Shown here: one piece after another, positions 33,645-42,808 of the stretch
Numbering within the stretch: the stretch's first letter is position 1
Layout of the letters: each line of letters begins with the position of its first letter
Assembly (NCBI GenBank): GCA_024635675.1
Contig: JAGXIJ010000065.1
Coordinates: 1 to 48,069 of the forward strand
Source of the DNA: Gillisia sp.
Lineage (GTDB): Bacteria; Bacteroidota; Bacteroidia; Flavobacteriales; Flavobacteriaceae
Reading direction: 5' to 3'
DNA length: 48,069 bases
Notes under the pieces: generated by a model
What the model saw: the letters and a program-made list of their open reading frames with translations, nothing else
What the model was told of the DNA's origin: nothing
Database searches by the model: none
Made by a program: the position numbers and the translations under genes

Positions 33645-34613
33645 TCACTTTTTTCTGAAGATGTAATTCTTGTAATAATCCTTTTCATCGGTAAAGGAAT
33701 TAATGACTTTTAGATCTGCCTGGCTTGCTAGCCATTCCACAACTGTATCATCGTATTTCTGGGAAATTTCGGTATGTATGCTTTCCCAAGCGTCAAAATT
33801 TACCGTAAGATCTAAATTCTTAATAGTTACCGTTTGCTTTTCCTTACTAACCAAAAAACTCTTCGCAGTACCTGTTTCAGGATTATAGGTTTCCCAGTGA
33901 ATAAAGGAATCGAGGTCGAAATTTCCGTCCATTTCGATGTTTATCCTTTCTAAAACATTCTTATTGAAGGCAGCTGTGACACCTGTAGGATCATTGTAGG
34001 CATCTAAAATAGTTTGAGGATTCTTCTTCTGATCGAAGCCCATAAATAGCATATCGTCGGGACTCATAGCTTCCTGGATTTGTCTCAGGAAATTTATTGC
34101 ATCTTTATGAAGCAGGTTTCCAATATTAGACCCTAAAACCAGAATCACTTTTTTCCTGGTGTTATAATCGGCTAAACGCTCTAATGTTTTGAAATATGTG
34201 CCTTGTTGTGGTTTAACAGAAACTGAAGGCAGCTCTTTTTTAAGCGATTCCTGTAATTTGTCCAATGCATTCTGGCTAATATCTACAGGTAAATAATCGA
34301 AATTTATCTTCTTATCTGCTAGATATCGTAATAATAATTTTGTCTTTTTTCCATCTCCGGCTCCAAGTTCAATTAGGTCGAAACCATTCGCTCCCGCAAA
34401 CGCATCAGCAATCTCTTGAGTGTTGGTTTTAAATATGTTATACTCGCAATTTGTGAGATAATATTCCGGTAGGTTCATTATCTCCTGAAACAACTTATCT
34501 CCTTTCTTATCGTAAAAATATTTAGATGATAAATGTTTCGGGTAGCTGGTTAAGCCAGTATAAACATCTTCCTCGAAAGCAGAAGTAAAGCGCGTATTTG
34601 TATTATTTTTCAT
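33645..34613 (-). CDS. egtD: EgtD-like L-histidine N-alpha-methyltransferase
   Basis: The 322-residue SAM-dependent methyltransferase is of the DUF2260/EgtD type. The N terminus has FTSAFEEDVYTGLTSYPKHL and KYFYDKKGDKLFQEI, a SAM site follows at DLIELGAGDGKKTKLLLRY, and VLGSNIGNLLHKDA and FMGFDQKKNP come next, all typical of the family. EgtD trimethylates histidine to hercynine, the first step of ergothioneine synthesis. The gene sits 15 bp after egtB. Substrate (histidine) is inferred from family and context, not shown. Confidence 0.9.
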   Translation of the reverse strand: MKNNTNTRFTSAFEEDVYTGLTSYPKHLSSKYFYDKKGDKLFQEIMNLPEYYLTNCEYNIFKTNTQEIADAFAGANGFDLIELGAGDGKKTKLLLRYLADKKINFDYLPVDISQNALDKLQESLKKELPSVSVKPQQGTYFKTLERLADYNTRKKVILVLGSNIGNLLHKDAINFLRQIQEAMSPDDMLFMGFDQKKNPQTILDAYNDPTGVTAAFNKNVLERINIEMDGNFDLDSFIHWETYNPETGTAKSFLVSKEKQTVTIKNLDLTVNFDAWESIHTEISQKYDDTVVEWLASQADLKVINSFTDEKDYYKNYIFRKK

Positions 34614-34628
34614 GTACTAAAAGTCGAA

Positions 34629-35795
34629 TTATTTGGCCAATCTTACACCGGTAAATTGCCATCTTAAATGTGGGTGAAAAAAGTTTCTATAGGTAGCTCT
34701 CGTATGATTTGTAGCAGTAGCCACAGAGCCTCCCCGAAGCACCTTTTGATTCACCATAAATTTTCCGTTGTATTCCCCTAAAGCACCATCTGCTTTTTTA
34801 TAATCAGGATACGGACTGTATGCACTTTCTGTCCATTCCCAGCGATTTCCCCAATCAAATTTTTCTTGAGCTATTTCCCATTCAAATTCTGTTGGCAATC
34901 GCATTTCTTTCCATTGGGCAAAGGCGAAAGCTTCATAATATGAAATGTGCGTTAACGGAGCTTCAAGATCTAATTCGTGTAATCCACTTAAAGAATATTG
35001 ATGCCATTTACCATCTAGATTATGCCAATAAGAAGGAGCTGTAATCTTTTCTGAATTTACCCAATCCCAAGCTTCGGCATGCCATAAAAGTACATCTTTA
35101 TAACCTCCGGCTTTTATGAAATCTAAAAACTCTCCATTGGTAACTAATTTATTGGAGATCTGGTAATTATTTAAATATACCTTATGCCGACCTATCTCAT
35201 TATCATAAAAGAAAGAATCTCCTTTATGTCCAATTTCATAAATGCCTTCCGGGATTGATAACCATTCTTGTTGAAATTTCTGAACCTGATTTTCTTCAAA
35301 ATTATCCTGATAAACAGGTAATAGCGGATTGTTACCTAAGATATATTTTATATCTGTTAGCAATAATTCCTGATGCTGTTTTTCATGATGACAGCCTATT
35401 TCCAATACATTCGAAATTTCGTCTGAAAACTCATTAGGTTGGTTGAAAAGATCCAAAATCGCATTTGTGACATAAGTGCGATACTTATAGATCCATGCGA
35501 CGGTAGGACGGGATAAATTCCCTCTATCGGTTCTCACCACTTTCTCCCCAACACTTTCATAATAACTATTAAAGACAAAGGCCGAGTTTTCATCAAATAA
35601 TTGATAATCCTTCTGATATTTTTTCAGCACAAACTCTTCGAAGAACCAAGTGGTATGCCCTAAATGCCATTTAGGAGGAGAAACATCTGCAATAGGTTGT
35701 ACCACATAATCCTCAATTTCCAAGGGGGCACAAATATTTTCGGTTTGGGCCCTTGTTTCAGTAAAAAGGAGGAATAAATTATCTTTTGAGATCAT
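34629..35795 (-). CDS. egtB: EgtB-like sulfoxide synthase
   Basis: The 388-residue protein has an N-terminal DinB-like helical domain with iron ligands His47 (HLGHTTWF), His137 and His141 (HEKQHQE), then a C-terminal formylglycine-generating-enzyme-like (FGE-sulfatase) domain with RLPTEFEWE, GNRWEWTESAY and VLRGGSVATATNHTRATYRNFFHP. EgtB joins a thiol (gamma-glutamylcysteine or cysteine) to hercynine using oxygen and Fe(II). No EgtA or EgtC homolog is seen in the window, which would fit direct use of cysteine. It is the first gene of the operon, and a palindrome overlaps its transcription start. Confidence 0.92.
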   Translation of the reverse strand: MISKDNLFLLFTETRAQTENICAPLEIEDYVVQPIADVSPPKWHLGHTTWFFEEFVLKKYQKDYQLFDENSAFVFNSYYESVGEKVVRTDRGNLSRPTVAWIYKYRTYVTNAILDLFNQPNEFSDEISNVLEIGCHHEKQHQELLLTDIKYILGNNPLLPVYQDNFEENQVQKFQQEWLSIPEGIYEIGHKGDSFFYDNEIGRHKVYLNNYQISNKLVTNGEFLDFIKAGGYKDVLLWHAEAWDWVNSEKITAPSYWHNLDGKWHQYSLSGLHELDLEAPLTHISYYEAFAFAQWKEMRLPTEFEWEIAQEKFDWGNRWEWTESAYSPYPDYKKADGALGEYNGKFMVNQKVLRGGSVATATNHTRATYRNFFHPHLRWQFTGVRLAK

Positions 35796-35801
35796 AGATT
35801 A

Positions 35802-35824
35802 GATGGTAACATAAGGTTACCATC
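35802..35824. promoter_or_regulatory. Inverted repeat at the egtB start region
   Basis: GATGGTAAC-ataag-GTTACCATC is a perfect 9-bp-arm dyad between the -7 element and the egtB start codon. It may be a repressor operator or a short 5'-leader hairpin. Confidence 0.65.
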
Positions 35825-35832
35825 CAAAGTTA
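35825..35832 (-). promoter_or_regulatory. -7 element of the egtB-egtD-DUF427 operon
   Basis: Minus-strand TAACTTTG matches TAnnTTTG, 29 nt before the start codon and touching the inverted repeat. Confidence 0.6.
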
Positions 35833-35899
35833 CAATTTTTTAGGAGCGAGTAAAATCTATGCGAGTTAATGCAAAGTTAAAGTAAGGTTTAGCGGGAAT

Positions 35900-36316
35900 T
35901 TAAAAATTGAAAGGCATCTTATATTTTACCTCGATTTTTTTCCCACCTCTGTGTCCTGGCTTCATTTCCGGGAATAATTTCGTGATGCGTATAGCCTCCT
36001 GATTAATCAGTTTTTCTGGACCTTCTGCAGATACTTTGGCCACTTTTCCCTGTTCATCAATATAGAAAGTAATCACCGATCTTCCTCTAACGATCTTTCC
36101 ATTAGAATCTTTCGGGTATTTAAAATTCGCTTTGATGTGTTTGGCAAGTTGCTTATTAAAACAATCATCATCAGATAGCTCGCTTTTTTCACAACCGGGC
36201 CATACGGGTCCAATCTCTTTCATGGTGATGGTATTCCCTTTTACGGTAACTCCTTCCTGGGCTTGAGAGCTAGCTGTAATAATAAAGAAAGCGGCAATAA
36301 AAAGTAAATTTTTCAT
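35900..36316 (-). CDS. TonB C-terminal-like secreted protein
   Basis: From the ATG at 36316 (MKNLLFIAAF) the protein has 138 residues and a clean signal peptide ending SSQAQ. The ORF-track start 12 codons upstream would bury it. The mature part resembles the TonB C-terminal domain: a KYPKDSNGKIVRGRSVITFYID strand pair, GKVAKVSAEG, then INQEAIRITKLFPEMKPG and a strand end. There is no anchor helix or Pro-rich spacer, so it is not a complete TonB. A typical flavobacterial secreted variant of unknown role. It follows thyA by 59 bp. Confidence 0.82.
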   Translation of the reverse strand: MKNLLFIAAFFIITASSQAQEGVTVKGNTITMKEIGPVWPGCEKSELSDDDCFNKQLAKHIKANFKYPKDSNGKIVRGRSVITFYIDEQGKVAKVSAEGPEKLINQEAIRITKLFPEMKPGHRGGKKIEVKYKMPFNF

Positions 36317-36375
36317 AAGTAGGTAATTTTTTAATTTCGAGGAATACCTCATAATACTAAACCCTAATCAAGGAG

Positions 36376-37200
36376 TTAAACCGCAACTTTTCCTTTTATG
36401 TGAGGATGCGGATCATAATTTTCAAGACTGAAATCTTCAAACTTGAAGTTAAAAATATCTGTCACTTCAGGATTAATCTTAATTTGAGGTAAGGCCCTTA
36501 GATCCCTGCTTAATTGAAGTTCCAGCTGCTCGATATGATTGTTATAAATATGAGCATCGCCAAAGGTATGAATAAAATCCCCGGCTTCGTAACCACATAC
36601 TTGTGCCACCATCATGGTGAATAGGGCATAGGAGGCAATGTTAAATGGCACTCCCAGAAAAATATCGGCACTACGCTGATAAAGTTGACAAGATAATTTT
36701 CCATCGGCCACATAAAATTGAAAAAATGCGTGACATGGAGGTAGCGCTGCTTTCCCGTTTGCAACATTTTCTGAAAATGATTTTGAAGTATCAGGTAATA
36801 CAGACGGGTTCCATGCCGAAACCAACATTCTACGGCTATTTGGGTTGTTCTTTAAAGTAACTATTATTTCTTTGATCTGGTCTGTATCTTCGCTATTCCA
36901 GTTTCTCCATTGATGTCCATATACAGGTCCCAGATCTCCATTCTCATCGGCCCAGCTATTCCAAATACGCACTCCATTTTCTTGAAGGTAATCTATATTA
37001 GTGTCTCCATTTAAGAACCAAAGAAGTTCATAAATAATAGATTTTAGATGAAGCTTTTTGGTAGTTACCATTGGAAATCCTTTACTTAGGTCGAACCGCA
37101 TTTGGTAGCCAAACACGCTTTTTGTGCCTGTACCGGTTCTGTCTCCTTTTTGAGTCCCGTTCTCCAAAACGTGTTTTACAAGTTCATGGTATTGTTTCAT
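36376..37200 (-). CDS. thyA: Thymidylate synthase
   Basis: The 274-residue ThyA methylates dUMP to dTMP using methylenetetrahydrofolate. Nucleophile Cys156 lies in [10 protein letters not shown], the phosphate-binding Arg residues in [10 protein letters not shown], folate-site segments in [13 protein letters not shown] and WFLNGDTNI, and [16 protein letters not shown] is intact. The C terminus ([10 protein letters not shown]) is typical. The length is slightly more than the E. coli enzyme (264), with a small insertion near residues 138-150. Dihydrofolate from this reaction is recycled by FolA. Confidence 0.97.
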   Translation of the reverse strand: MKQYHELVKHVLENGTQKGDRTGTGTKSVFGYQMRFDLSKGFPMVTTKKLHLKSIIYELLWFLNGDTNIDYLQENGVRIWNSWADENGDLGPVYGHQWRNWNSEDTDQIKEIIVTLKNNPNSRRMLVSAWNPSVLPDTSKSFSENVANGKAALPPCHAFFQFYVADGKLSCQLYQRSADIFLGVPFNIASYALFTMMVAQVCGYEAGDFIHTFGDAHIYNNHIEQLELQLSRDLRALPQIKINPEVTDIFNFKFEDFSLENYDPHPHIKGKVAV

Positions 37201-37310
37201 GCTAATGTCTTTCTGAAATACTATTATATATATTTTCTAAAAATAAGAAAACAGGTAAAATTAACTGCTTAAATCCCTAAGAGTTTTCAACTTTGTTTCA
37301 ACGATATTTA

Positions 37311-38294
37311 TCAATCCTCCAAATCTTCCAAATCCTCCACCGCACATCGATCTGCATGATGAGCATTTCGTTCTCCCATTGGTTTCTCTAGGCCAATAGT
37401 AGTATCATATCTGGTTTGATGTTCCATTTCAGAATTTATTTCGGCACCCATTAGTACAATAAATGCAGTTAAAAAGAGCCAGAGCATTAAAATAGCCACT
37501 GCGGCAAAACTTCCGTAGAGATCATCATAGCTGCCAAAATTGCTCACGTACCAGGAAAATAACATAGAGCCTGCAAGCCAAACTAAGGATCCCAGCAGTG
37601 CACCCCAACTTACCCAACGTAATCTGGGACTACGACGATTGGGAGCGAATTTATAAACCATACTTAGGGTTAGCACTAGAATTATCCCCAGCAAAACCCA
37701 ACGAAACCAAGTAAGAATATGTTCTATTTGAGGAGTAAGGCCAATATTTTTAATGAGTAACGGAAAAAAGATCACGATCAATAAACTTATAAGTCCAATC
37801 ACAACGCCACCTAATGTAAAGAGCAGGGTCAGTAGATTTTTTTTGATTATACCCCGAGTATCTATTTCATCATAAGCAATATTCACTCCCATAAAAAGGG
37901 CGTTCGTGCCTTTGTTTGCACTCCAAATACTTACCAATACACTTATCGCCAGTCCCCAGCCAATTTCCTTTTTAGACTTAGCAATTACCGGCTCCAAAAA
38001 TTCTTTGATCATCCCAAACGCCTGTTCTGGTAAAATGAGACTTAATTTGGAGATTTGCTCCCGGATTTGATCCGGTTCCAGCACTAAACTATACACAGAA
38101 ATTGTCGCAATGATAGTGGGAAAAACTGCCAAGAAGAAATAGAATGCTACACCTGCGGCCACAATCTGAACATTATCGGCTTTCATTTCGTGGAAAGTTC
38201 GCTTGCCGATATCTATCCATCCTGCCAAAGGAATCTGGTGAGGCCATTGGGCATCTTCACCACGATATTTTCTTGTTTTTTGTGATTGGTTCAT
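37311..38294 (-). CDS. YihY/virulence factor BrkB family membrane protein
   Basis: The 327-residue protein has about six membrane helices typical of the YihY/BrkB fold, beginning AAGVAFYFFLAVFPTIIATIS. Other family marks are GLAISVLVSIWSANKGTNALFMG and SYDDLYGSFAAVAILMLWLFLTAFIVLMGAEINSE. It is an integral inner-membrane protein and the biochemical role is not settled (it was once called RNase BN in error). The C terminus ends with an acidic repeat EDLEDLED. The gene is isolated, 110 bp upstream of thyA on the same strand. Confidence 0.9.
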   Translation of the reverse strand: MNQSQKTRKYRGEDAQWPHQIPLAGWIDIGKRTFHEMKADNVQIVAAGVAFYFFLAVFPTIIATISVYSLVLEPDQIREQISKLSLILPEQAFGMIKEFLEPVIAKSKKEIGWGLAISVLVSIWSANKGTNALFMGVNIAYDEIDTRGIIKKNLLTLLFTLGGVVIGLISLLIVIFFPLLIKNIGLTPQIEHILTWFRWVLLGIILVLTLSMVYKFAPNRRSPRLRWVSWGALLGSLVWLAGSMLFSWYVSNFGSYDDLYGSFAAVAILMLWLFLTAFIVLMGAEINSEMEHQTRYDTTIGLEKPMGERNAHHADRCAVEDLEDLED

Positions 38295-38537
38295 TCTAAT
38301 AGGGTGACTATTTCAGTAGTAAACAATAGCTTAAACATTGAATTGCCCAATTTAGAATTAATCAATTAGTTTATATGGTTGATTTTAAAAAGATTGATAA
38401 GGTAAGTTTCCTTTGACCTTTATTTTTTACAGATTTTGTGAGAGTGAATAATTTTCTCGAGAACAGGTTCAAGACTTTTTCTTCTGAAAGATTAAGTTTT
38501 GTATTAAAATCTTTAATTAGATTTTTTAATTAAGATG

Positions 38538-40247
38538 TTACCCGATGATCATCCCGGCAATAGTTGCCGATAAAAGTGATGCAATGGTTCCACCTAATAA
38601 AGCCTTCATTCCAAATTCTGAAAGCACCTTTCGTTGTCCTGGGGCTAAGGAACCAATTCCTCCAATTTGTATTCCAATGGAAGCAAAATTCGCAAACCCA
38701 CAAAGCATATAAGTAGCCATGATAACCGATTTTTCATAGTTCAAACTTAACGCATTCATAGGATTTTTTAGATCTGCCAGTTGGATATAGCCAACAAATT
38801 CACTTGCTGCAAGCTTAATTCCTAGGAGTTGTCCCATAAGCATCATGTCCTCTTTTGCAACTCCAATAAGCCACATTAAGGGAGCAAATACAGTTCCCAG
38901 AATAGATTCTAAAGAGAATTTATCATAAGGAGTATAATCTGCCATCAGGAGATTTAAGCTGGTTATTCCTCCTATCCATCCTAATAAATAGTTGATCATT
39001 GCAATAAATGCAATAAAAACCAATAACATAGCTGCAACATTAGCGGCAAGTTTTAAACCTTCTGTAGTTCCATTGGCGATAGCATCTAAAATATTGGATC
39101 CTATTTTTTCTGAAGAAACTTCCACATTTGTGTTAATAGCTTCTATTTGCGGATATAATATCTTAGAAATAACGATCGCTCCCGGAGCTGCCATTACAGA
39201 GGCAGCTAAAAGATGCGTCGCAAAATGTAATCTCAGTTCAGGATCATCACCTCCAAGAAATCCTATATATGCAGCAAGTACACCACCTGCAACGGTGGCC
39301 ATCCCACCAATCATAACCAGCAGCATTTCAGAACGATTCATACGTTCCAAATAAGCTTTGATCATTAATGGAGCTTCTGTTTGCCCTAAAAATATATTTC
39401 CAGCAACACTTAAACTTTCAGCTCCAGAAATTCCCATGATCTTGGTTAGAACCTTAGCCATTCCTTTTACAACAATTTGGATAATTCCAAGGTAAAACAA
39501 AACAGAAGTCAATGCCGAAAAGAAAATAATAGTAGGGAGTACCTGAAATAAGAATATGAATCCGAAACTTTCTACATTCATCATTCCGCCTAATAAAAAC
39601 TCACTTCCAGCTCTTGTAAAGTCAAGGATTAAAACAAAAATCCCCCCAACGAATTCGAATATGTTTTTTACAAATGTAATTTTTAGAACTCCAATAGCGA
39701 GTAATAATTGTGCTCCTAAACCAATAAGAACGGTCTTCCAGTTAATAGATCTTCTGCTGCTACTAAATAGGAAAGCAATTAGTAGTAAGGAAACCATTCC
39801 TAAAACACCTCTGGAAACGCTGTTGAAAGAGATCCCGGCGCTAGGAATCATCTGTTTATTTGTGCTAACAGGGAGCACCTCCTCTATAGATAAAGGGGTT
39901 TCCTGAAAAGTATAAGTATTTGAGTTATCTGATAATTGAAGAGATCCTTCAGTTAATTCAGCAATTCTAAAATTCTTTATAGAATCTCCGGCAGGTTGAT
40001 TAAAGAAAAATACCAAAAGATTGTTTTGGTACAAATAATCTCCCTGTGCTTTTAATGTCTCATCTTTCTCTGAATTGATGGTAAATCGGCCATCTTCGAG
40101 GATCAAATTATCGTTAGAAGCAAATCCGGAAAGAGTTTGAGTGGTATCTTTTGCAGACTGGAAAGTCCAGGATTTTGAAATTGTTTGAGAATGTGCGGTA
40201 ATAATTCCGAATAAAATAAAGAACAGGCAACACCAGTATTTCTTCAT
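38538..40247 (-). CDS. CNT-family nucleoside transporter with a periplasmic N-terminal domain
   Basis: The 569-residue protein has a signal peptide (ending AHSQ, about residue 21), a beta-rich domain of about 105 residues (SGFASNDNLILEDGRFTINS..., NNLLVFFFNQPAGDS), then a complete concentrative nucleoside transporter (NupC-like) core of about 430 residues. Core motifs include FLGQTEAPLMIKAYLERM, MATVAGGVLAAYIGFLGG and the C-terminal ANFASIGIQIGGIG. CNT proteins import nucleosides with Na+ or H+. The extra domain is absent from E. coli NupC and is probably periplasmic, perhaps in substrate capture. Translationally close (10 bp) to the DUF151 gene upstream. Confidence 0.92.
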   Translation of the reverse strand: MKKYWCCLFFILFGIITAHSQTISKSWTFQSAKDTTQTLSGFASNDNLILEDGRFTINSEKDETLKAQGDYLYQNNLLVFFFNQPAGDSIKNFRIAELTEGSLQLSDNSNTYTFQETPLSIEEVLPVSTNKQMIPSAGISFNSVSRGVLGMVSLLLIAFLFSSSRRSINWKTVLIGLGAQLLLAIGVLKITFVKNIFEFVGGIFVLILDFTRAGSEFLLGGMMNVESFGFIFLFQVLPTIIFFSALTSVLFYLGIIQIVVKGMAKVLTKIMGISGAESLSVAGNIFLGQTEAPLMIKAYLERMNRSEMLLVMIGGMATVAGGVLAAYIGFLGGDDPELRLHFATHLLAASVMAAPGAIVISKILYPQIEAINTNVEVSSEKIGSNILDAIANGTTEGLKLAANVAAMLLVFIAFIAMINYLLGWIGGITSLNLLMADYTPYDKFSLESILGTVFAPLMWLIGVAKEDMMLMGQLLGIKLAASEFVGYIQLADLKNPMNALSLNYEKSVIMATYMLCGFANFASIGIQIGGIGSLAPGQRKVLSEFGMKALLGGTIASLLSATIAGMIIG

Positions 40248-40257
40248 AAATAACTAC

Positions 40258-40872
40258 TTATTTTCTTTTTGAAATCTCGTCTCTAATTCTGGCTGCCTTT
40301 TCATAATCCTCATTCTTAACTGCTTGTGCGAGTAGATCTTCAAGTTCTGACAGGGACATTTTTTTATAATCCACGCCTTCAGGTTCAATATTTTCGGCAA
40401 GTATATCATCTACTTCCGATATTTCTTTTGCGGTAGATGGGGTTAATGATCCAGATTCACCTTTTAAGAAAATACCTGCTTTATCCAGAATATTTTTATA
40501 GGTAAAAATAGGAGCATCAAACCGTAAAGCCAAGGCGATAGCATCGCTGGTACGTGCATCTATCACCTCTTCTATATTATCCCTTTCGCAAACAAGACTG
40601 GAATAAAATACTCCATCCACTAATTTATGTATTATCACTTGTTTAATGTTGATCGCATAACGGTCGCAAAAATTCTTGAATAGATCGTGGGTGAGAGGTC
40701 GTGGAGGTTTAATTTCCTTTTCTAGCGCTATGGCTATAGACTGTGCCTCAAAGGCTCCAATAACGATGGGGAGTTTTCTGTCCCCGTCTACTTCACTTAG
40801 AATAAGTGCGTAGGCGCCGTTTTGGGTTTGACTATAAGATATTCCTTTTATATTAAGGCGAATTAAACTCAT
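40258..40872 (-). CDS. Bifunctional nuclease family protein (DUF151) with a UVR motif
   Basis: The 204-residue protein has a DUF151/BFN domain (residues 1-135: YALILSEVDGDRKLPIVIGAFEAQSIAIAL, then ARTSDAIALALRFDAPI) and a C-terminal UvrB/UvrC-type helical hairpin (LEDLLAQAVKNEDYEKAARIRDEI). The BFN domain has reported nuclease activity in some members, but the natural role is not clear. The UVR motif usually binds partner proteins. It lies directly upstream of the nucleoside transporter gene with a 10-bp gap. An etf terminator separates it from the genes upstream. Confidence 0.88.
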   Translation of the reverse strand: MSLIRLNIKGISYSQTQNGAYALILSEVDGDRKLPIVIGAFEAQSIAIALEKEIKPPRPLTHDLFKNFCDRYAINIKQVIIHKLVDGVFYSSLVCERDNIEEVIDARTSDAIALALRFDAPIFTYKNILDKAGIFLKGESGSLTPSTAKEISEVDDILAENIEPEGVDYKKMSLSELEDLLAQAVKNEDYEKAARIRDEISKRK

Positions 40873-40885
40873 ATACCAATAATTG

Positions 40886-40930
40886 AAAAAGGCTTTCTAA
40901 ATAAGGACACAATACCAGATTTAGAAAGCC
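40886..40930 (-). terminator. Terminator of the etfBA operon
   Basis: GGCTTTCTAAAT and ATTTAGAAAGCC form a perfect 12-bp stem with a 16-nt loop. On the minus strand a T run follows. It lies 27 nt after the etfA stop and ahead of the DUF151 gene. Confidence 0.85.
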
Positions 40931-40956
40931 CTTTTAATGCTCGCAAGTTAAAAAAA

Positions 40957-41925
40957 TTATGCGTTTTTAGCTTTAAATTCCTTTAGTTTTTCATTTAGTT
41001 TCGGAACAATATCAAAGGCATCACCAACTACTCCATAATCTGCAGCTTTAAAAAATGGTGCTTCAGGATCATTATTGATAACAACTTTCACTTTTGAAGA
41101 GTTAATACCTGCTAAATGTTGGATAGCACCGGAAATTCCAATTGCTATATATAAATTGGCGGCAACAGGTTTTCCTGTTTGCCCAACGTGCTCACTATGA
41201 GGTCTCCAGCCCATATCGCTCACTGGCTTAGAACATGCTGTTGCTGCTCCTAATGTTTCGGCAAGATCCTCGATCATTCCCCAGTTCTCAGGACCCTTAA
41301 GTCCTCTTCCTCCAGAAACAACAATTTCTGCATCTGCAATTGTCACCTTATCTTTTGCTTTATCTACATTGATAACATTAACAGAAAAATCTTCTTCCGA
41401 TAAATTTGGAGAAAAATCTTCAGCAGTCGCAGCACCTTGAGATTCTTTTACGCCAAAAGCGTTTTTGGAAACACCTATAATCTTAATGTCGGTATCTATT
41501 TTGGTGAAATTGAAAGCTTTATTAGTAAAGGCAGTCCTTTTAACTACGAAAGGGCTGGCTCCTTCTGGGATAGCAACAACATTAGAAGCGTATCCTGCAT
41601 TTAAATGTACAGCCAAAAGAGGTGCGAGATATTTGCTGTTCGCACTCTGGCTAACAACTACAACCTTAGTTCCTTCTTTCTCTGCCGCTTGCTTTAAAGC
41701 ATCAGCATAAGCTTCGGCATTGAAATTCTTTAATTTTGAATTATTTATTTTCAAAACTTTGTCTACTCCATAAGTAGCAAGTTCTGAAACATCTTCAGTA
41801 TTAAATGTAACTCCTGTAACAGTAGTTCCAAGCATTTGTGCAACTTCTTTAGCATAAGAAGCTACTTCCAGGGATGCTGTTTTAAATTTTCCTTCTTCTG
41901 ATTCTATATAAACTAAAACTGACAT
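40957..41925 (-). CDS. etfA: Electron transfer flavoprotein subunit alpha
   Basis: The 322-residue FAD-binding subunit has a C-terminal FAD domain with SGGRGLKGPENW, HSEHVGQTGKPVAANLYIAIGISGAIQHLAG and INNDPEAPFFKAADYGVVGD, all conserved. It accepts electrons from acyl-CoA and related dehydrogenases and passes them to ETF-quinone oxidoreductase. It is the second gene of the etfBA operon, 75 bp after etfB. Confidence 0.96.
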   Translation of the reverse strand: MSVLVYIESEEGKFKTASLEVASYAKEVAQMLGTTVTGVTFNTEDVSELATYGVDKVLKINNSKLKNFNAEAYADALKQAAEKEGTKVVVVSQSANSKYLAPLLAVHLNAGYASNVVAIPEGASPFVVKRTAFTNKAFNFTKIDTDIKIIGVSKNAFGVKESQGAATAEDFSPNLSEEDFSVNVINVDKAKDKVTIADAEIVVSGGRGLKGPENWGMIEDLAETLGAATACSKPVSDMGWRPHSEHVGQTGKPVAANLYIAIGISGAIQHLAGINSSKVKVVINNDPEAPFFKAADYGVVGDAFDIVPKLNEKLKEFKAKNA

Positions 41926-42000
41926 GTTTTTTATTTTTATTTGTTGTGGATATTTAATTTTTTACGTCATTTCGGCTTTTTTGAAGCCTTCAATAAGTAA

Positions 42001-42747
42001 TTAGATCACTTTTGCTTCTTTATGAAGTAACTGGATCAATTCGTCTAAGTTATCTGGATCCACTAATTTAACGGCTCCTTTAGGAGCTGGTTTTTCAAAT
42101 TTCTCAGCTTCTGTATGTACAGTAACATCTACCGGTTCTACAACATTTAATGGCTTCTTTCTGGCCATCATGATCCCTCTCATATTAGGGATTTTAAGAT
42201 CGCTTTCTTCTACTAATCCTTTTTGTCCTCCAATAACCAATGGTAATTTTGCAGAAACGGTTTCTTTTCCACCATCGATTTCTCTAATAGCTTTTGCCTC
42301 ATTTCCGTCAACTTCAAGTCCAATACAAGTATTTACAAAATTAGCTTCTAATAAAGCAGCAAGCATTCCGGGAACCATTCCTCCATTATAATCTATAGAT
42401 TCACGTCCGGCAATAATAAGATCATAGCCTCCTTCCTTTGCAACATTTGCAAGTTGCTTGGCAACCTGAAAACCATCTGTTGCAGGAGTATTTACTCTAA
42501 TTGCACTATCTGCACCAATTGCCAATGCCTTTCTTAAGGTAGGCTCAGTTTCTGGACCCCCAACATTTATTACATCTACAGAAGCTCCTTGTTTTTCTTT
42601 GAACCACATAGCACGGGTAAGACCAAATTCGTCATTCGGATTTATTACGAACTGCACTCCATTGGTGTCAAATTGGGTATTGTTGTCTGTAAAGTTAATC
42701 TTGGACGTAGTGTCCGGTACGTGGCTTATACACACTAATATTTTCAT
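42001..42747 (-). CDS. etfB: Electron transfer flavoprotein subunit beta
   Basis: The 248-residue subunit holds AMP and docks on the dehydrogenases. Family marks are MKILVCISHVPDTTSKINF at the start, VINPNDEFGLTRAMWFKE, GRESIDYNGGMVPGMLAALL, and KLPLVIGGQKGLVEESDLKIPNMRGIMMARKKPL near the end (the signature region). The first gene of the etfBA operon, divergent from pyruvate dehydrogenase beta. A perfect palindrome upstream of its -7 element suggests repressor control, perhaps by a fatty-acid-responsive TetR-type protein, which is an inference. Confidence 0.96.
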   Translation of the reverse strand: MKILVCISHVPDTTSKINFTDNNTQFDTNGVQFVINPNDEFGLTRAMWFKEKQGASVDVINVGGPETEPTLRKALAIGADSAIRVNTPATDGFQVAKQLANVAKEGGYDLIIAGRESIDYNGGMVPGMLAALLEANFVNTCIGLEVDGNEAKAIREIDGGKETVSAKLPLVIGGQKGLVEESDLKIPNMRGIMMARKKPLNVVEPVDVTVHTEAEKFEKPAPKGAVKLVDPDNLDELIQLLHKEAKVI

Positions 42748-42793
42748 TTATATTGTCTTTTTAAAAGTTTTTTTTCGTAATCACGAAGATAGG

Positions 42794-42801
42794 CAAATTT
42801 A
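42794..42801 (-). promoter_or_regulatory. -7 element of etfBA
   Basis: Minus-strand TAAATTTG lies 46 nt before the etfB start, with the perfect palindrome 7 nt further upstream. Confidence 0.65.
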
Positions 42802-42808
42802 TAGAAAT

